Notes: generated from the letters alone by a model not told the origin. Positions 26,808 through 35,874 are shown, counted from the first letter of the stretch. The stretch is 64,000 bases of DNA from Sphingopyxis sp. H053 (GCF_001468225.1 NZ_LNRU01000006.1:1-64000); one strand, 5' to 3'. Numbers and translations: made by a program.

Positions 26808-27905
26808 TCAGCTATGCAGGAAATGCATCACGTCGCCATCATGCACGACATAGGCCTTGCCCTCGGCGCGTAGCTTGCCCGCCTCGCGCGCCTTCGCTTC
26901 GCCGCCCAGCGCGACATAATCGTCATAGGCGATCGTTTCGGCGCGGATGAAGCCCTTCTGGAAATCGCTGTGGATTTCGCCCGCGGCCTCGGGAGCGGTC
27001 GCGCCGGTGTGGACGGTCCACGCGCGTGCTTCCTGCGGGCCGACGGTGAAGAAGGTGATCAGGTGGAGCAGCTCGTAGCCCGCGCGGATAACGCGCGCGA
27101 GGCCGGTTTCGTGGAGGCCCATTTCTTCGAGGAACTCGAGCCGGTCGGCCATGTCCATCGTCACCAGCTCGCTTTCGATCGCGGCCGAAACGACGACTGC
27201 CTGCGCGCCTTCCGCGGCCGCCTTGGCGAAGACCTTTTCCGAGAAGGCGTTGCCGTTTGCGGCGCTGCCTTCATCGACGTTGCAGACGTAGAGGACGGGC
27301 TTCGAGGTCAGCAGCTGTGCGGTGCGCAGCACGCGGGCTTCCTCGTCATCCTTGGGTTCGGTCAGTCGCGCGGGCTTGCCTTCGCGCAGCAGGTCGAGCG
27401 CCTGACCGAGCACCGATGCGGCGATCTTCGCTTCCTTGTCGCCCTGCGCGGCCTTCTTCGCGAAGGCGGGCACACGCTTTTCGAGGCTTTCGAGGTCGGA
27501 CAGCAGCAGCTCGGTTTCGACCGTTTCGGCGTCGGCGACGGGGTCGACCTTGTTCTCGACATGCTGGATGTCGTCATCCTCGAAACAGCGCAGGACATGG
27601 ACGATCGCGTCGACTTCGCGGATGTTGCCGAGGAACTGGTTGCCCAGCCCTTCACCCTTCGACGCGCCGCGTACGAGGCCGGCGATGTCGACGAAGGCGA
27701 GCTGCGTTGCGATGATCTTTTTGCTGCTCGCGATTCCGGCCAGCTTTTCGAGCCGCGCGTCGGGCACCGCGACGTTACCGATATTCGGCTCGATCGTGCA
27801 GAAAGGATAGTTCGCCGCCTGCGCCGCCGCTGTTTCGGTCAGCGCGTTGAACAGGGTGGACTTGCCGACGTTGGGCAGGCCGACGATCCCGCATTTGAAA
27901 CCCAT
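26808..27905 (-). CDS. ychF: Redox-regulated ATPase YchF (Obg family)
   Basis: 365 residues. P-loop GLPNVGKSTLFNALT, switch/G3 DIAGLVRGASKGEGLGNQFL, and an N-x-x-E-type G4 deviation (YVCNVDEGS) that gives YchF ATP preference. A coiled-coil insertion (~130-200) and the C-terminal TGS-like domain ending MHFLHS are present. It binds ribosomes and participates in stress responses. Length is normal; stand-alone gene. Confidence 0.95.
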   Translation of the reverse strand: MGFKCGIVGLPNVGKSTLFNALTETAAAQAANYPFCTIEPNIGNVAVPDARLEKLAGIASSKKIIATQLAFVDIAGLVRGASKGEGLGNQFLGNIREVDAIVHVLRCFEDDDIQHVENKVDPVADAETVETELLLSDLESLEKRVPAFAKKAAQGDKEAKIAASVLGQALDLLREGKPARLTEPKDDEEARVLRTAQLLTSKPVLYVCNVDEGSAANGNAFSEKVFAKAAAEGAQAVVVSAAIESELVTMDMADRLEFLEEMGLHETGLARVIRAGYELLHLITFFTVGPQEARAWTVHTGATAPEAAGEIHSDFQKGFIRAETIAYDDYVALGGEAKAREAGKLRAEGKAYVVHDGDVMHFLHS

Positions 27906-28035
27906 AAAAACTCCGTGAGGTTCGGCCTGCCGTGAATGAGGGGCCTGTGTTGCAGCGCCCCTAGCGCCAGATTGGCTCGGGCGCCAGTCTTTGCCGTTGC
28001 GCCCGGTTCAGACTTGCGCCTTTATCGCACCCGCC

Positions 28036-28689
28036 ATGACGGAACCCCGCCTCCTCGCCGCCGCTATCCTTCTGACTCTCGGTGGGACCGCTGCCGTCGC
28101 CGCGCCGAACCGCTTCGAGGAAGGTGTCTTCACCGAACTCAACCGCTTTCGCAGCGATCCCGCCGGCTATGCCGAATATCTGCGCGACTATCGCCCGCGC
28201 TTCGAAGGCAAGCTGCTGGTCAGCGACGACGACAGCGAGATCGACATCATGACGCGCGAGGGCGTCGCCGCGGTCGACGAGGCGATCCGCGACCTTCGCC
28301 GCGAAAAGCCGCTTCCCGAACTGGAATGGAGCGATCCGCTGGCACGCGCGGCGGCCGACCATGTCGCGGTCCAGTCGCGCTCGGGCGCGGTGGGGCATTA
28401 TACGCGGGGCAGCGGTCCCGGCGAACGGATGAGGGCGCGCGGCGGCGGGCCTTATGTGAACGAAGTCATCACCTATGGCCATCACACCCCCGAAGGCGTC
28501 GTCGACCAGCTGCTGATCGACGACGGCGTGCCCGACCGCGGCCATCGCCACAGCCTGCTGCGTGCGACGCACCGCTATGCCGGCATCGCATGCGGCCGGC
28601 ATCCGGTGCACCGGACGATGTGCGTGACCTTGATGTCGCAGACGCGCGATGGTTCGCCGCCGCCGCCGCCGCCCAAGCGCACACCCTGA
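28036..28689 (+). CDS. Secreted CAP-domain (SCP/PR-1) protein
   Basis: 217 residues with signal peptide (LLAAAILLTLGGTAAVAAP). The CAP fold follows: EEGVFTELNRFRSDPAGYAEYL, LEWSDPLARAAADHVAVQSRSGAVGH, and RGHRHSLLRATHRYAGIAC, matching the His and Glu sites of bacterial CAP proteins. It ends in a PPPPPPKRTP tail. Role unknown, possibly envelope-associated. I chose the ATG at 28036 because the 15 codons upstream do not extend the signal peptide sensibly. Confidence 0.8.
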   Translation: MTEPRLLAAAILLTLGGTAAVAAPNRFEEGVFTELNRFRSDPAGYAEYLRDYRPRFEGKLLVSDDDSEIDIMTREGVAAVDEAIRDLRREKPLPELEWSDPLARAAADHVAVQSRSGAVGHYTRGSGPGERMRARGGGPYVNEVITYGHHTPEGVVDQLLIDDGVPDRGHRHSLLRATHRYAGIACGRHPVHRTMCVTLMSQTRDGSPPPPPPKRTP

Positions 28690-28737
28690 CGGGCCATCCG
28701 CTCCCGCCCGGCGAAGGGGAGAGCGGACGGCGCGCGA

Positions 28738-30594
28738 TCAGGCCCCGACCGGCTGGCTGTCGGTGCGGCGCACGACGACGGTCGACGAGCGCGGCTGCTG
28801 CCCCGCGACCGGCCAGTTGCCCGTCGGGTGCTGGATGTTCACGAAGAAGGTCTTGAGGTCGGGCGTATAGGCCAGCCCCGTGATCTCGCAGCCGAGCGGG
28901 CCGACGAGGAAGCGCTTCGACTGCTTCGTCACCTGGTCGACATAGAACATCGCATTGTGCCCGAACGCCTGATCGATCGTCCGTCCCGCGACCCCCGAGT
29001 TACCGGGAACACTGTGATCGGTCTGCACCCACATGCGACCCTGCGGGTCGATGCGGAGGCCGTCGGGGCTGGAGAAAGTGTCGCCGTTGATATTGCCGAC
29101 GAGATTGCTGCCGCCCGCCGACAGCGACGGATCGCCCGCGGTCAGGAAGATTTCCCAGCTGAACTTGGTCGCCAGCGGCGAATCGCCTTCTTCGCGGAAC
29201 TTGATGATGTGTCCGTGCAGGTTGGTGACGCGCGGGTTGGCGGGGTCGACCACGCGGCGGCCGCTGTTGTTGGTCAGCGTGCAATAAATCGCCTTGTTGT
29301 CGGGCGCGACGGTCAGCCATTCGGGGCGATCCATCACGGTGCCGCCCGCGACGCGCGCCGCCGACGGGCAGTTGATCAGCACATCGGCCTGATTGTTGAA
29401 GTTGACCGTCGTCGGCGCCGGCGGGGTCGTGCTCTGGCTGACGTTGCCCGGGTCCTGCGCTCCGGCGGTCAGGCCGTTCTGGCCGACGACGAGTGCGCGC
29501 CATTCGCCCGTGCCATTGCCGTTGAAGCGCGCGACATAGAGCGTGCCATAGTCGAGCAGGTCGGTGTTCGCGGCGCGATTGGTGTTGCTCCAGGCCCGGT
29601 CTGGAACGAATTTGTAGATACAGCCGGGAGTCGAATCATCGCCCATGTAAAAGGCGACGCGACGGTCACTGTTCGACATGAAGGCGACGTTTTCATGGCT
29701 GAAGCGGCCCATCGCGGTGCGCTTGGTCGGCTGCGCCAACTCGCGCAGCGGGTCGATCTCGACAACCCAGCCATAATCGCGCGCGGGCTGCGTGGGATCG
29801 AGATAATTGTCGGTCGTCTCTTCGCAGGTCAGATAGGTGTCCCACGGGGTCCGGCCGCTCGAGCAGTTGTTGAGCATGCCCTTGATGGAGCCCGACAGCA
29901 GGCCGGCGGCGGGGCCGCCGGCGCGATAGCTGCTGTTGCCGGTGTAGCGGCGGTTATAGGTCGATCCCGGCTGCACGGCCCATTTGCCGTCGCTGCCCTT
30001 GGCGATTTCGACGACGCCGATACCGACCGCCGACAGGGCGAGCGCCTTTTGGTCGGCCGTCGCGGTGGCGGCGTTGTAGTTGCCCGTCATCAGGATGTTG
30101 AAGTCGGGATATTCGAAGTTCATCGCCAGGATGCCGCGGTTATTGGCATCGACGCCCGGAAAGGCGAAATATTCCATGCCGTCATGGTTGCCGCCCGCCC
30201 ATTTCTCGGCGACCGCGGGGGTGGGGAAGCTGCCCGAATAGGCGGTGCCCGTTTCGACCGAATCGCCAGCCTTCAGCAGCACGTCGACGGTGTAGCCCGC
30301 GGGCACGGTGACCTTGTCATCCTGATTCGCGGCGACCGCGGCGAAACTGACGGCGTAGCTGACCGGCGGGGGCGTCGGGGTGGGGGTCGGTGTCGGGGTG
30401 GGCGTCGGCAGAACGACCGAGGGATCGCCGCTGGTGTCGTCGCACGCCGCGAGTGCCGGCAGGATCGACAGACCGAAGAGGCCGTTGCGGAGCAGCGTCC
30501 GGCGCGAGGGATTTTTGGCAACGATCGCCTCGAGGCTGTCGGGCCCCGGAAGCGTATCGGTGTCGCCGCGGGCGTCGTCGGTAAGATGTGACAT
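28738..30594 (-). CDS. phoX: PhoX-family phosphatase (DUF839), Tat-exported
   Basis: 618 residues. A twin-arginine signal (SRRTLLRNGLFGLSILPALAAC) lies unusually ~30 residues in, followed by a Pro-Thr repeat linker (PTPTPTPTPTPTPPP) and the PhoX beta-propeller with LTCEETTDNYLDP, GRFSHENVAFM, YKFVPD, DRPEWLTVAPDNKAIYCTLTNNSGR and FSSPDGLRIDPQGRMWVQTD. PhoX enzymes use Fe/Ca to release phosphate from esters in the periplasm. The Cys at the end of the signal (AAC) could allow lipidation. With PhoD and the NPP gene it forms a loose group of exported phosphatases. Confidence 0.88.
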   Translation of the reverse strand: MSHLTDDARGDTDTLPGPDSLEAIVAKNPSRRTLLRNGLFGLSILPALAACDDTSGDPSVVLPTPTPTPTPTPTPPPVSYAVSFAAVAANQDDKVTVPAGYTVDVLLKAGDSVETGTAYSGSFPTPAVAEKWAGGNHDGMEYFAFPGVDANNRGILAMNFEYPDFNILMTGNYNAATATADQKALALSAVGIGVVEIAKGSDGKWAVQPGSTYNRRYTGNSSYRAGGPAAGLLSGSIKGMLNNCSSGRTPWDTYLTCEETTDNYLDPTQPARDYGWVVEIDPLRELAQPTKRTAMGRFSHENVAFMSNSDRRVAFYMGDDSTPGCIYKFVPDRAWSNTNRAANTDLLDYGTLYVARFNGNGTGEWRALVVGQNGLTAGAQDPGNVSQSTTPPAPTTVNFNNQADVLINCPSAARVAGGTVMDRPEWLTVAPDNKAIYCTLTNNSGRRVVDPANPRVTNLHGHIIKFREEGDSPLATKFSWEIFLTAGDPSLSAGGSNLVGNINGDTFSSPDGLRIDPQGRMWVQTDHSVPGNSGVAGRTIDQAFGHNAMFYVDQVTKQSKRFLVGPLGCEITGLAYTPDLKTFFVNIQHPTGNWPVAGQQPRSSTVVVRRTDSQPVGA

Positions 30595-30709
30595 GCAGTC
30601 CCCCTGTTTTCGGTTGAGCCCCGGACTGGATCGTCCGGATGAGGTGGCGCACCGATTGCAGAGGGAGGTGTCAGCTAGATGGCTTCACCATGTCGGGAGC
30701 GTATGATTC

Positions 30710-31153
30710 CTATGACGCTTCAGTGACATCAGGAGCCGTCGGATCAGTCAGCCAGCGGGCGAAAACACGGACGTCCTGGGGTTCCCAACCGAGATGCTCG
30801 TAAAGGCCCGCTACGGGGTTGCCATCGCGAAGCATCAACTCGACCTTGGGGCAGCCGCGAAGCCGGAGCCATTCGCACGCGGCGTCGAGCAATTGTCGCG
30901 CAAGACCCTGTCCCTGATGGTCCGGCGCGACGCCCAGATAATAGATCCATCCGCGGTGTCCGTCGAAGCCGGTCATGGCGGTGGCGACGATCCGCGCGCC
31001 GCGTTCAGCCACAATGACCGTCGAAGCTTCATGGCCGAGCGCGCGCCCGAAATCGGCGTCCGGATCATTCCATGGGCGCGTCAGGCCGCACATTTGCCAG
31101 ATCGCGACGACGGCATCGCGATCGGCCGCCGTTGCATCGCGCGTGGCGGTCAT
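30710..31153 (-). CDS. GNAT-family N-acetyltransferase (YpeA-like)
   Basis: 147 residues. GNAT motif A is clear: YYLGVAPDHQGQGLARQLLDAACEWLRLRGCPKVELML, followed by NPVAGLYEHLGWEPQDVRVFARWL. It acetylates an unknown amine using acetyl-CoA. Start 31153 overlaps the pth stop (ATGA), so it is translationally coupled in rplY-pth-GNAT; upstream in-frame codons belong to pth in another frame. Confidence 0.88.
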   Translation of the reverse strand: MTATRDATAADRDAVVAIWQMCGLTRPWNDPDADFGRALGHEASTVIVAERGARIVATAMTGFDGHRGWIYYLGVAPDHQGQGLARQLLDAACEWLRLRGCPKVELMLRDGNPVAGLYEHLGWEPQDVRVFARWLTDPTAPDVTEAS

Positions 31154-31719
31154 CCCTGCAGGCGCACCGCGAGATCGCTCTGGAAGCGCACATCGTCGCC
31201 GCCGGCGAGCCATTTCGCTTCGGCGGCGATCGCGCCGAGCAGGTCGATCAGCGGCTCCATTTCGCTCTTGTGATAATTGCCGAGGACATGGCCCGTGACG
31301 CGGTCCTTGTGTCCCGGATGACCGATGCCGATGCGCACGCGGCGGAAATCCTCGCCGATATGCTGGATCATCGACCTTATGCCATTGTGGCCCGCCGCGC
31401 CGCCGCCATGTTTCACTTTGACCTTCATTGGCGCGAGGTCGAGCTCGTCGTAGAAGGCGGTGACATCCTGCGGGGTCAATTTATAGAAATCGAGCGCGGC
31501 GCGCACGCTGCGGCCGCTTTCGTTCATGAAGGTGCCGGGTTTGAGCAGCAGGATGCGCTGCGACCCGATGCGGCCTTCCTGGACCCAACCCTGGAATTTC
31601 TTCGCGGGCGATGGAAAGTCGTGGACATCGGCGATGACATCGGCGGCCATGAAGCCGACATTGTGGCGGTGCATCGCATATTGGGGCCCTGGATTTCCGA
31701 GGCCGACCCAGAGCTGCAT
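31150..31719 (-). CDS. pth: Peptidyl-tRNA hydrolase
   Basis: 189 residues. Recycles tRNA by cleaving peptidyl-tRNA. Family motifs are LWVGLGNPGPQYAMHRHNVGFMAAD with the catalytic His, KPGTFMNESGRSV, the FYDELDLAPMKVKVKHGGGAAGHNGIRSM block, and RIGIGHPGHKDRVTGHVLG. It follows rplY after a strong hairpin and overlaps a GNAT gene. Confidence 0.97.
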   Translation of the reverse strand: MQLWVGLGNPGPQYAMHRHNVGFMAADVIADVHDFPSPAKKFQGWVQEGRIGSQRILLLKPGTFMNESGRSVRAALDFYKLTPQDVTAFYDELDLAPMKVKVKHGGGAAGHNGIRSMIQHIGEDFRRVRIGIGHPGHKDRVTGHVLGNYHKSEMEPLIDLLGAIAAEAKWLAGGDDVRFQSDLAVRLQG

Positions 31720-31739
31720 GCTATTCGCCTTTCGTGGAA

Positions 31740-31764
31740 GGCCCCTCCCGCCGGGGGAGGGGCC
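31740..31764 (-). terminator. Hairpin between rplY and pth
   Basis: GGCCCCTCCC pairs with GGGAGGGGCC around a five-base loop; on the minus strand it is followed by TTCC, not a real T-tract. It probably attenuates or processes the rplY-pth transcript and is unlikely to stop it fully. Confidence 0.45.
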
Positions 31765-31776
31765 GCCCGGATATGA

Positions 31777-32418
31777 TTAGGCTTCTTCGCCGTCTTCGGC
31801 AGCAGCAGCTTCGCCGCTGTCGACCGTCGTGTCGCCTTCGCTCGACTTCATCGCCGAGGGGGCGACGATCGTTGCGATGGTGAAATCGCGATCGGTGATC
31901 GCGCTTTCGGCGCCCTTGGGCAGGGTGACGTTGCTGATGTGGATCGAATCGCCAACGTCGAAACCGGTGACGTCGATCGTGATCTCGTCAGGGATCTTGT
32001 CCGCGTCACAGGCGATTTCCAGCTCGTGACGGACGATGTTCAGCACGCCGCCGCGCTTCAGGCCCGGCGAGGCTTCTTCGTTCGTGAACACGACGGGAAC
32101 CGCGACGGTGACCTTGGCGTCCTTCGAGATGCGGAGGAAATCGACATGGATCGGGCGATCCTTGACCGGATGGAAAGCGACGTCCTTCGGCAGGGTGCGG
32201 ATGGTCTTGCCACCCACGTCGACCATGACGACCGAGTTCATGAAGTGACCCGTCATCAGCTGCTTCATCAGCAGCTTTTCTTCGACGTGGATCATCAGGG
32301 GTTCTTCTTTGCCGCCATAGACAACGGCGGGGACGCGGCCATTACGACGCAGGTCACGCGAGGCTCCCTTGCCTCCGCGTTCGCGCGTCTCGGCCGTCAG
32401 CGTCAGCTGATCGCTCAT
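31777..32418 (-). CDS. rplY: 50S ribosomal protein L25/general stress protein Ctc
   Basis: 213 residues: N-terminal L25 5S-rRNA-binding domain ([31 protein letters not shown]...) and the C-terminal TL5/Ctc beta domain (residues ~95-190), then an acidic Ala/Glu tail ([13 protein letters not shown]). Start 32418 (MSDQLTL) is the family N-terminus, preceded by CGGAGAAATA; the longer in-frame stretch upstream has no protein character. First gene of rplY-pth-GNAT. Confidence 0.95.
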   Translation of the reverse strand: MSDQLTLTAETRERGGKGASRDLRRNGRVPAVVYGGKEEPLMIHVEEKLLMKQLMTGHFMNSVVMVDVGGKTIRTLPKDVAFHPVKDRPIHVDFLRISKDAKVTVAVPVVFTNEEASPGLKRGGVLNIVRHELEIACDADKIPDEITIDVTGFDVGDSIHISNVTLPKGAESAITDRDFTIATIVAPSAMKSSEGDTTVDSGEAAAAEDGEEA

Positions 32419-32529
32419 ATTATTTCTCCGAGAAACAGTTACACAGTTCCGCCACGCCTCCAGGGATGACCATGGACGGAAGCCGGGGCGCTTAGCGGGG
32501 AAGCGGCGGAAATGCAAGCGCGACGGCGC

Positions 32530-33429
32530 TTATTGCACCCGCGTCACCTTCAGCCCGTCCGCTTCGAGCATCGCGGGTACGCCGTCGGCCCCGACAAGAT
32601 GCCCCGCGCCAACCGCCATCAGCACCGTGCCAGGTTGTTCCAGCCGCTTTTGCACCCACGCGCTCCAGCGCCGGTTGCGGTCGGTGATGATCGCCTTGCG
32701 CGCCGCCGGTACGGCATCGACATCCTCGTTGATGACCTTTTCCAATGCTGCGACATCACCGCGGCCCCACGCCGCGGTCAGGGCGCCGACGTCTTTTGCC
32801 GCGTCGCCCGATTTTTGGGCGGAGCGAGTCAGGAGCGTGCGCTGCGTCTTCGGGTCGAGCGTTTCGAACAGCATCAGTTGCTCGCGTGCCGTCTCCAGCC
32901 CGCCGATCGGCTTTCGGGCGCCCTTGAACTGCTGGGTGAGGCGCGTTTCCACGCCGTCGGAGGAATCGAGTTCGGCATTCTGCGCCACGCGCTGGCCCAT
33001 CAATACCATCACCGCCCAATCGTCGAGCGCGTCGCCGCCGAAATCGCCGCCGCTCGCCTCCAGGGCCCGATAGCCGGCGAGCGCCTGCGGCGGCAGCCGT
33101 TTCTCCATCGCGAGCGGGGCGGTCCGGGGTGCGAGTGCCTGGAAAACGGCGCCCGCCTTCGCCAGTTCGGCGGGCGACAATTCCATCACCAGTTCGTCAG
33201 CCGTCCCGACCGCCTCGGCGACCTTGCCGCCTTTCCAGTCGGTGCCGCGCGGCAGGGCGTGCATCGCGCCCAGCATATAGATTTTTGTATCATCGTCGGC
33301 GACCAGCCACATCGCGGGCCGCGCCTGCCGTGCCGGCTCCGCGGTGCCGCAAGCGGCGAGCAGGCATGGCAAAAGGGCCGCCGCAAGGCGGCGACCCCAA
33401 TGAGGCGAAGGGCGGGCTGTTCCCCTCAA
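32530..33429 (-). CDS. TraB/GumN-family protein, predicted lipoprotein
   Basis: 299 residues if started at the TTG that overlaps the previous stop (TTGA). This gives a signal sequence RLAAALLPCLLAACGT with a lipobox ending at Cys. The TraB/GumN domain shows MWLVADDDTKIYMLGAMHALPRGTDW, DELVMELSP, and the C-terminal AWVQKRLEQPGTVLMAVGAGHLVGADGVPAML with the family GAGHL motif. It resembles the neighbour upstream, so the two are tandem paralogues. Function of the family is poorly known (some members are linked to metal-dependent proteolysis). No ATG exists near the start, so TTG is the best choice. Confidence 0.8.
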   Translation of the reverse strand: MRGTARPSPHWGRRLAAALLPCLLAACGTAEPARQARPAMWLVADDDTKIYMLGAMHALPRGTDWKGGKVAEAVGTADELVMELSPAELAKAGAVFQALAPRTAPLAMEKRLPPQALAGYRALEASGGDFGGDALDDWAVMVLMGQRVAQNAELDSSDGVETRLTQQFKGARKPIGGLETAREQLMLFETLDPKTQRTLLTRSAQKSGDAAKDVGALTAAWGRGDVAALEKVINEDVDAVPAARKAIITDRNRRWSAWVQKRLEQPGTVLMAVGAGHLVGADGVPAMLEADGLKVTRVQ

Positions 33430-34367
33430 TATTTGACCCGCTTGGCGACGAGGCCGCGGGCCTTCAGATAATCCTGGACGCTCTTCGCGCCCGCGATATG
33501 GCCAGCGCCGACCGCGACGAACACGGTGCCCGGCTGATCCATCCGTGCTTTCAGCTGATCGGCCCAGCGGGCGTTGCGATCCCACAGCAGCGTCGCGGCG
33601 AGTTCGGGCGTTTCGGCCAGGCTTTCGTTCATCGTCACGGCCAGCGCGTCGGGATCACCCTTCGCCCACTGCGCGACCATCTTGTCGAGTTGCGGCCCCA
33701 GCTTGTCGAGATCCTTCACCACCGAATTCAGGAAGGCGATCTGCTGCGTTTCGGGCAGCGCATCGAAAAAGCCCAGCTGCTGGCTCAGCGTTTCAAGGCC
33801 CGCCACCGGCTTGCCGGATTTTTTGGCCGAGGCCGTCAACAGCTTTTCGACGCCCTGTTCGGGATCATAGCCGAGCTTGGTGAGCGGCAGGACCGACAGG
33901 GTGATCGCGGGAAACCAGGGTTCGAACATGTCGAACTGCGCCGGCGCGATGCCAAGGCCTGCCAGCGCGGCTTGATACGCCTTGAGCTGCTCGGCATCGA
34001 GGCGCGACGAAAGCGTCTTGCCGCTCTGGTCGATCGCCAGCGGCATCATTTCCTTTGCCATCGCCGCCTGGTCGTCGGGCATCACCATTTCGAGCATCAG
34101 CTCGTCCGATTTGTCGAACGCCGTCTTCACCGCCTCGTCGAACCAGCCGAGGCCGGGTTTCAGCACATGGACGGTGCCGAAGAGATAGATCGTCGTGTCC
34201 TTGTCCTTGACGACCCATAGCGCCGGATCGGCGTCGGTCGTCGTGGGGGACGTTGCGGGTGCCGCCGCCGCGGCCGGCTGGGCGGCATGGGCGGCCGGGA
34301 GCATCGCGGACGCCGAGAAGGCGGCGATCGCGCACGTGGTGGCAAGCTTCTTCAACCAGGTTTTCAT
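33426..34367 (-). CDS. TraB/GumN-family secreted protein
   Basis: 313 residues with signal peptide MKTWLKKLATTCAIAAFSASAMLPAAHAA, then an Ala/Thr linker. The GumN/TraB domain follows: ALWVVKDKDTTIYLFGTVHVLKPGLGW (G-T-x-H motif), DELMLEM, and ARMDQPGTVFVAVGAGHIAGAKSVQDYL. Paralogue of the downstream lipoprotein, with an intact G-T-x-H where the partner has G-A-M-H. Start 34367 fits the signal peptide; the upstream ATG adds residues without signal character. Confidence 0.87.
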   Translation of the reverse strand: MKTWLKKLATTCAIAAFSASAMLPAAHAAQPAAAAAPATSPTTTDADPALWVVKDKDTTIYLFGTVHVLKPGLGWFDEAVKTAFDKSDELMLEMVMPDDQAAMAKEMMPLAIDQSGKTLSSRLDAEQLKAYQAALAGLGIAPAQFDMFEPWFPAITLSVLPLTKLGYDPEQGVEKLLTASAKKSGKPVAGLETLSQQLGFFDALPETQQIAFLNSVVKDLDKLGPQLDKMVAQWAKGDPDALAVTMNESLAETPELAATLLWDRNARWADQLKARMDQPGTVFVAVGAGHIAGAKSVQDYLKARGLVAKRVKY

Positions 34368-34432
34368 CAGGAAATCACTTTCGTTACGGGCGCTTATGGC
34401 CGGATCGAACAGGGAAGGGGAGTGAAAAATAC

Positions 34433-34870
34433 TCAACGGTATTTAAGCCACAGCCAGACGATCGCGTTGACCGCTAGTGCGCCAAGGAACAGCAGCATGA
34501 CATCGGGCGCGGGGGCAAGGCTGGCACGGTGGAGCACCCACCACGTCGGTGCCGCGAGCGTCAGCGTATACCACGCCGCGGTGCCGGCCCACAGATACGC
34601 CCGCTCCTCGTGATCGTCGACCGAGCGATGATAGAGGATCAGCGAGATCGCCATGCCGACGACCCACACGATCGACGAACCGATCGCGAAATTGGCCGGC
34701 AGCGCCGAATTGCTCAGCAGCGCCAGTCCGATCGTCGCGCCGTCGGTCTGGGTCATCTGCATCCAGGCGCCCAGGACGCCGCCGAACGCGCCGGCCAGGC
34801 CGAGTGCGGTCCAGTAACGTTTACGCCGCGGCGACATCGGACGCTTGGCAGGCTTGCTTGCATCACTCAT
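34433..34870 (-). CDS. Four-TM hypothetical membrane protein next to an XRE regulator
   Basis: 145 residues: basic N-terminus (SDASKPAKRPMSPRRKRYW), then about four TM segments (GLAGAFGGVLGAW, ANFAIGSSIVWVVGMAISLILY, AYLWAGTAAWYTLTLAAPTWWVL, PDVMLLFLGALAVNAIVWLWL). Its ATG overlaps the stop of the XRE regulator (ATGAGTGA). Pairing of a small HTH gene with a four-TM protein is a common layout in which the membrane protein may modulate the regulator. No known family recognised. Confidence 0.75.
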   Translation of the reverse strand: MSDASKPAKRPMSPRRKRYWTALGLAGAFGGVLGAWMQMTQTDGATIGLALLSNSALPANFAIGSSIVWVVGMAISLILYHRSVDDHEERAYLWAGTAAWYTLTLAAPTWWVLHRASLAPAPDVMLLFLGALAVNAIVWLWLKYR

Positions 34871-35075
34871 CGTCGCCTCCTTCGAAACCATCATCAAAAA
34901 TCTCCTCGATCGGCATGTCGAACAGCCGCGCGAGCTTGAAGGCGAGCGGCAGCGACGGGTCATATTTCCCCGTTTCGATCGCATTCACCGCCTGCCGCGA
35001 GACATCGAGCCGGTCGGCGAGTTCCGCCTGGCTCCAGTTCCGCATCGCGCGCAGCACTTTCAATTTATTGTTCAT
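34863..35075 (-). CDS. Small XRE-family (Cro/CI) transcriptional regulator
   Basis: 70 residues: HTH NKLKVLRAMRNWSQAELADRLDVSRQAVNAIETGKYDPSLPLAFKLARLFDMPIEEIF, the typical YozG/YdzF-type compact Xre repressor, plus an acidic tail (DDGFEGGDDE). It starts at 35075 and is coupled to the downstream membrane-protein gene. Likely self-regulating through the 236-bp upstream spacer. Confidence 0.9.
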   Translation of the reverse strand: MNNKLKVLRAMRNWSQAELADRLDVSRQAVNAIETGKYDPSLPLAFKLARLFDMPIEEIFDDGFEGGDDE

Positions 35076-35219
35076 CGGCGCCTCGCCAGCATTTCCATCC
35101 GAAGGATCATGGCCTTCCCATAGCGCATCAAAATGTCGGGGAAGGGAAATTTTGTCCGGCCCTTCGGGATGGCCGGGATTGGGGGCGACAGGGTCGGATC
35201 GTCCTTCGCCAAGCAAGAG

Positions 35220-35252
35220 ACTGGAGCGCCGCCCTGTGGAGGGCGCTCCAGT
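35220..35252. repeat. 11-bp inverted repeat in spacer
   Basis: ACTGGAGCGCC (35220-35230) and GGCGCTCCAGT (35242-35252) are exact complements with an 11-base loop. It stands between the UrcA gene (ends at 35312, minus) and the XRE gene start, so it could end the UrcA transcript, although no T-tract follows on the minus strand. Confidence 0.45.
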
Positions 35253-35311
35253 CCAAGTCGCCAGCCGTCACCGGGGAGGCACGGCGCGAGCGAAGCCATC
35301 ATTTCCGTCGC

Positions 35312-35641
35312 TTATCGCGCGGCGCTGATCATCAGCAGCGCGAGCTGGGTGCCGTTCTGTGCGCGGGCGATCGCCTGCTTGGTCTGCGGCTCTACGTGGG
35401 CAAGGACGTTCGAAAGGCATGCCGACTGGCGCGCATTTTCCGCAGCGCCGCGAAGGCCGGTGTAGCAGAGGCTGCGCGCGGCGCTCTTCAATCGGGTGTC
35501 GAGGCGCTCGCGATCCGCCGTGTGGGTCAGGTTCAGATCGTCGATGCGGACTTCGACGGCGGGGTTTCCGGTCTCGGCCGCCATGACGGGCGCAGCAGCG
35601 GCGGTGAGCGAGAGCGCGAGGATCAGCGTGCGGGTCATCAT
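35312..35641 (-). CDS. UrcA-family secreted protein
   Basis: 109 residues; signal peptide MMTRTLILALSLTAAAAPVMA, then a UrcA-type domain: VRIDDLNLTHTADRERLDTRLKSAARSLCYTGLRGAAENARQSACLSNVLAHVEPQTKQAIA with two Cys that probably form a disulfide. UrcA proteins are common in sphingomonads and have no clear function. AGGAG seven bases before the first ATG supports the 35641 start. Confidence 0.82.
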   Translation of the reverse strand: MMTRTLILALSLTAAAAPVMAAETGNPAVEVRIDDLNLTHTADRERLDTRLKSAARSLCYTGLRGAAENARQSACLSNVLAHVEPQTKQAIARAQNGTQLALLMISAAR

Positions 35642-35874
35642 GTCTATTCTCCTTGGATCGACTGGTTTTGGTCAGCTCAACCTGTCTTCATGTCAGGCAT
35701 GCATGACTATATGTCGCGATTCGCTGACTGTGTCAATAAAACCTTACAAAAAGTTTTGGAGACCTGACTAAGACGCGCCTTTTCGTCGACGAGCGCGCGG
35801 CGGGGAGCCTTGACCATGCGCCGCCGCTGGGCCAATGCGGCGGCGATTTTTGCACCTGCGAAGGAATTGCGGCC

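Noticed and set aside
30355..30415. Short tandem repeat of GTCGGGGTGGG type
   Set aside because: It encodes the Pro-Thr linker of PhoX; it is a coding low-complexity stretch, not a CRISPR or satellite.
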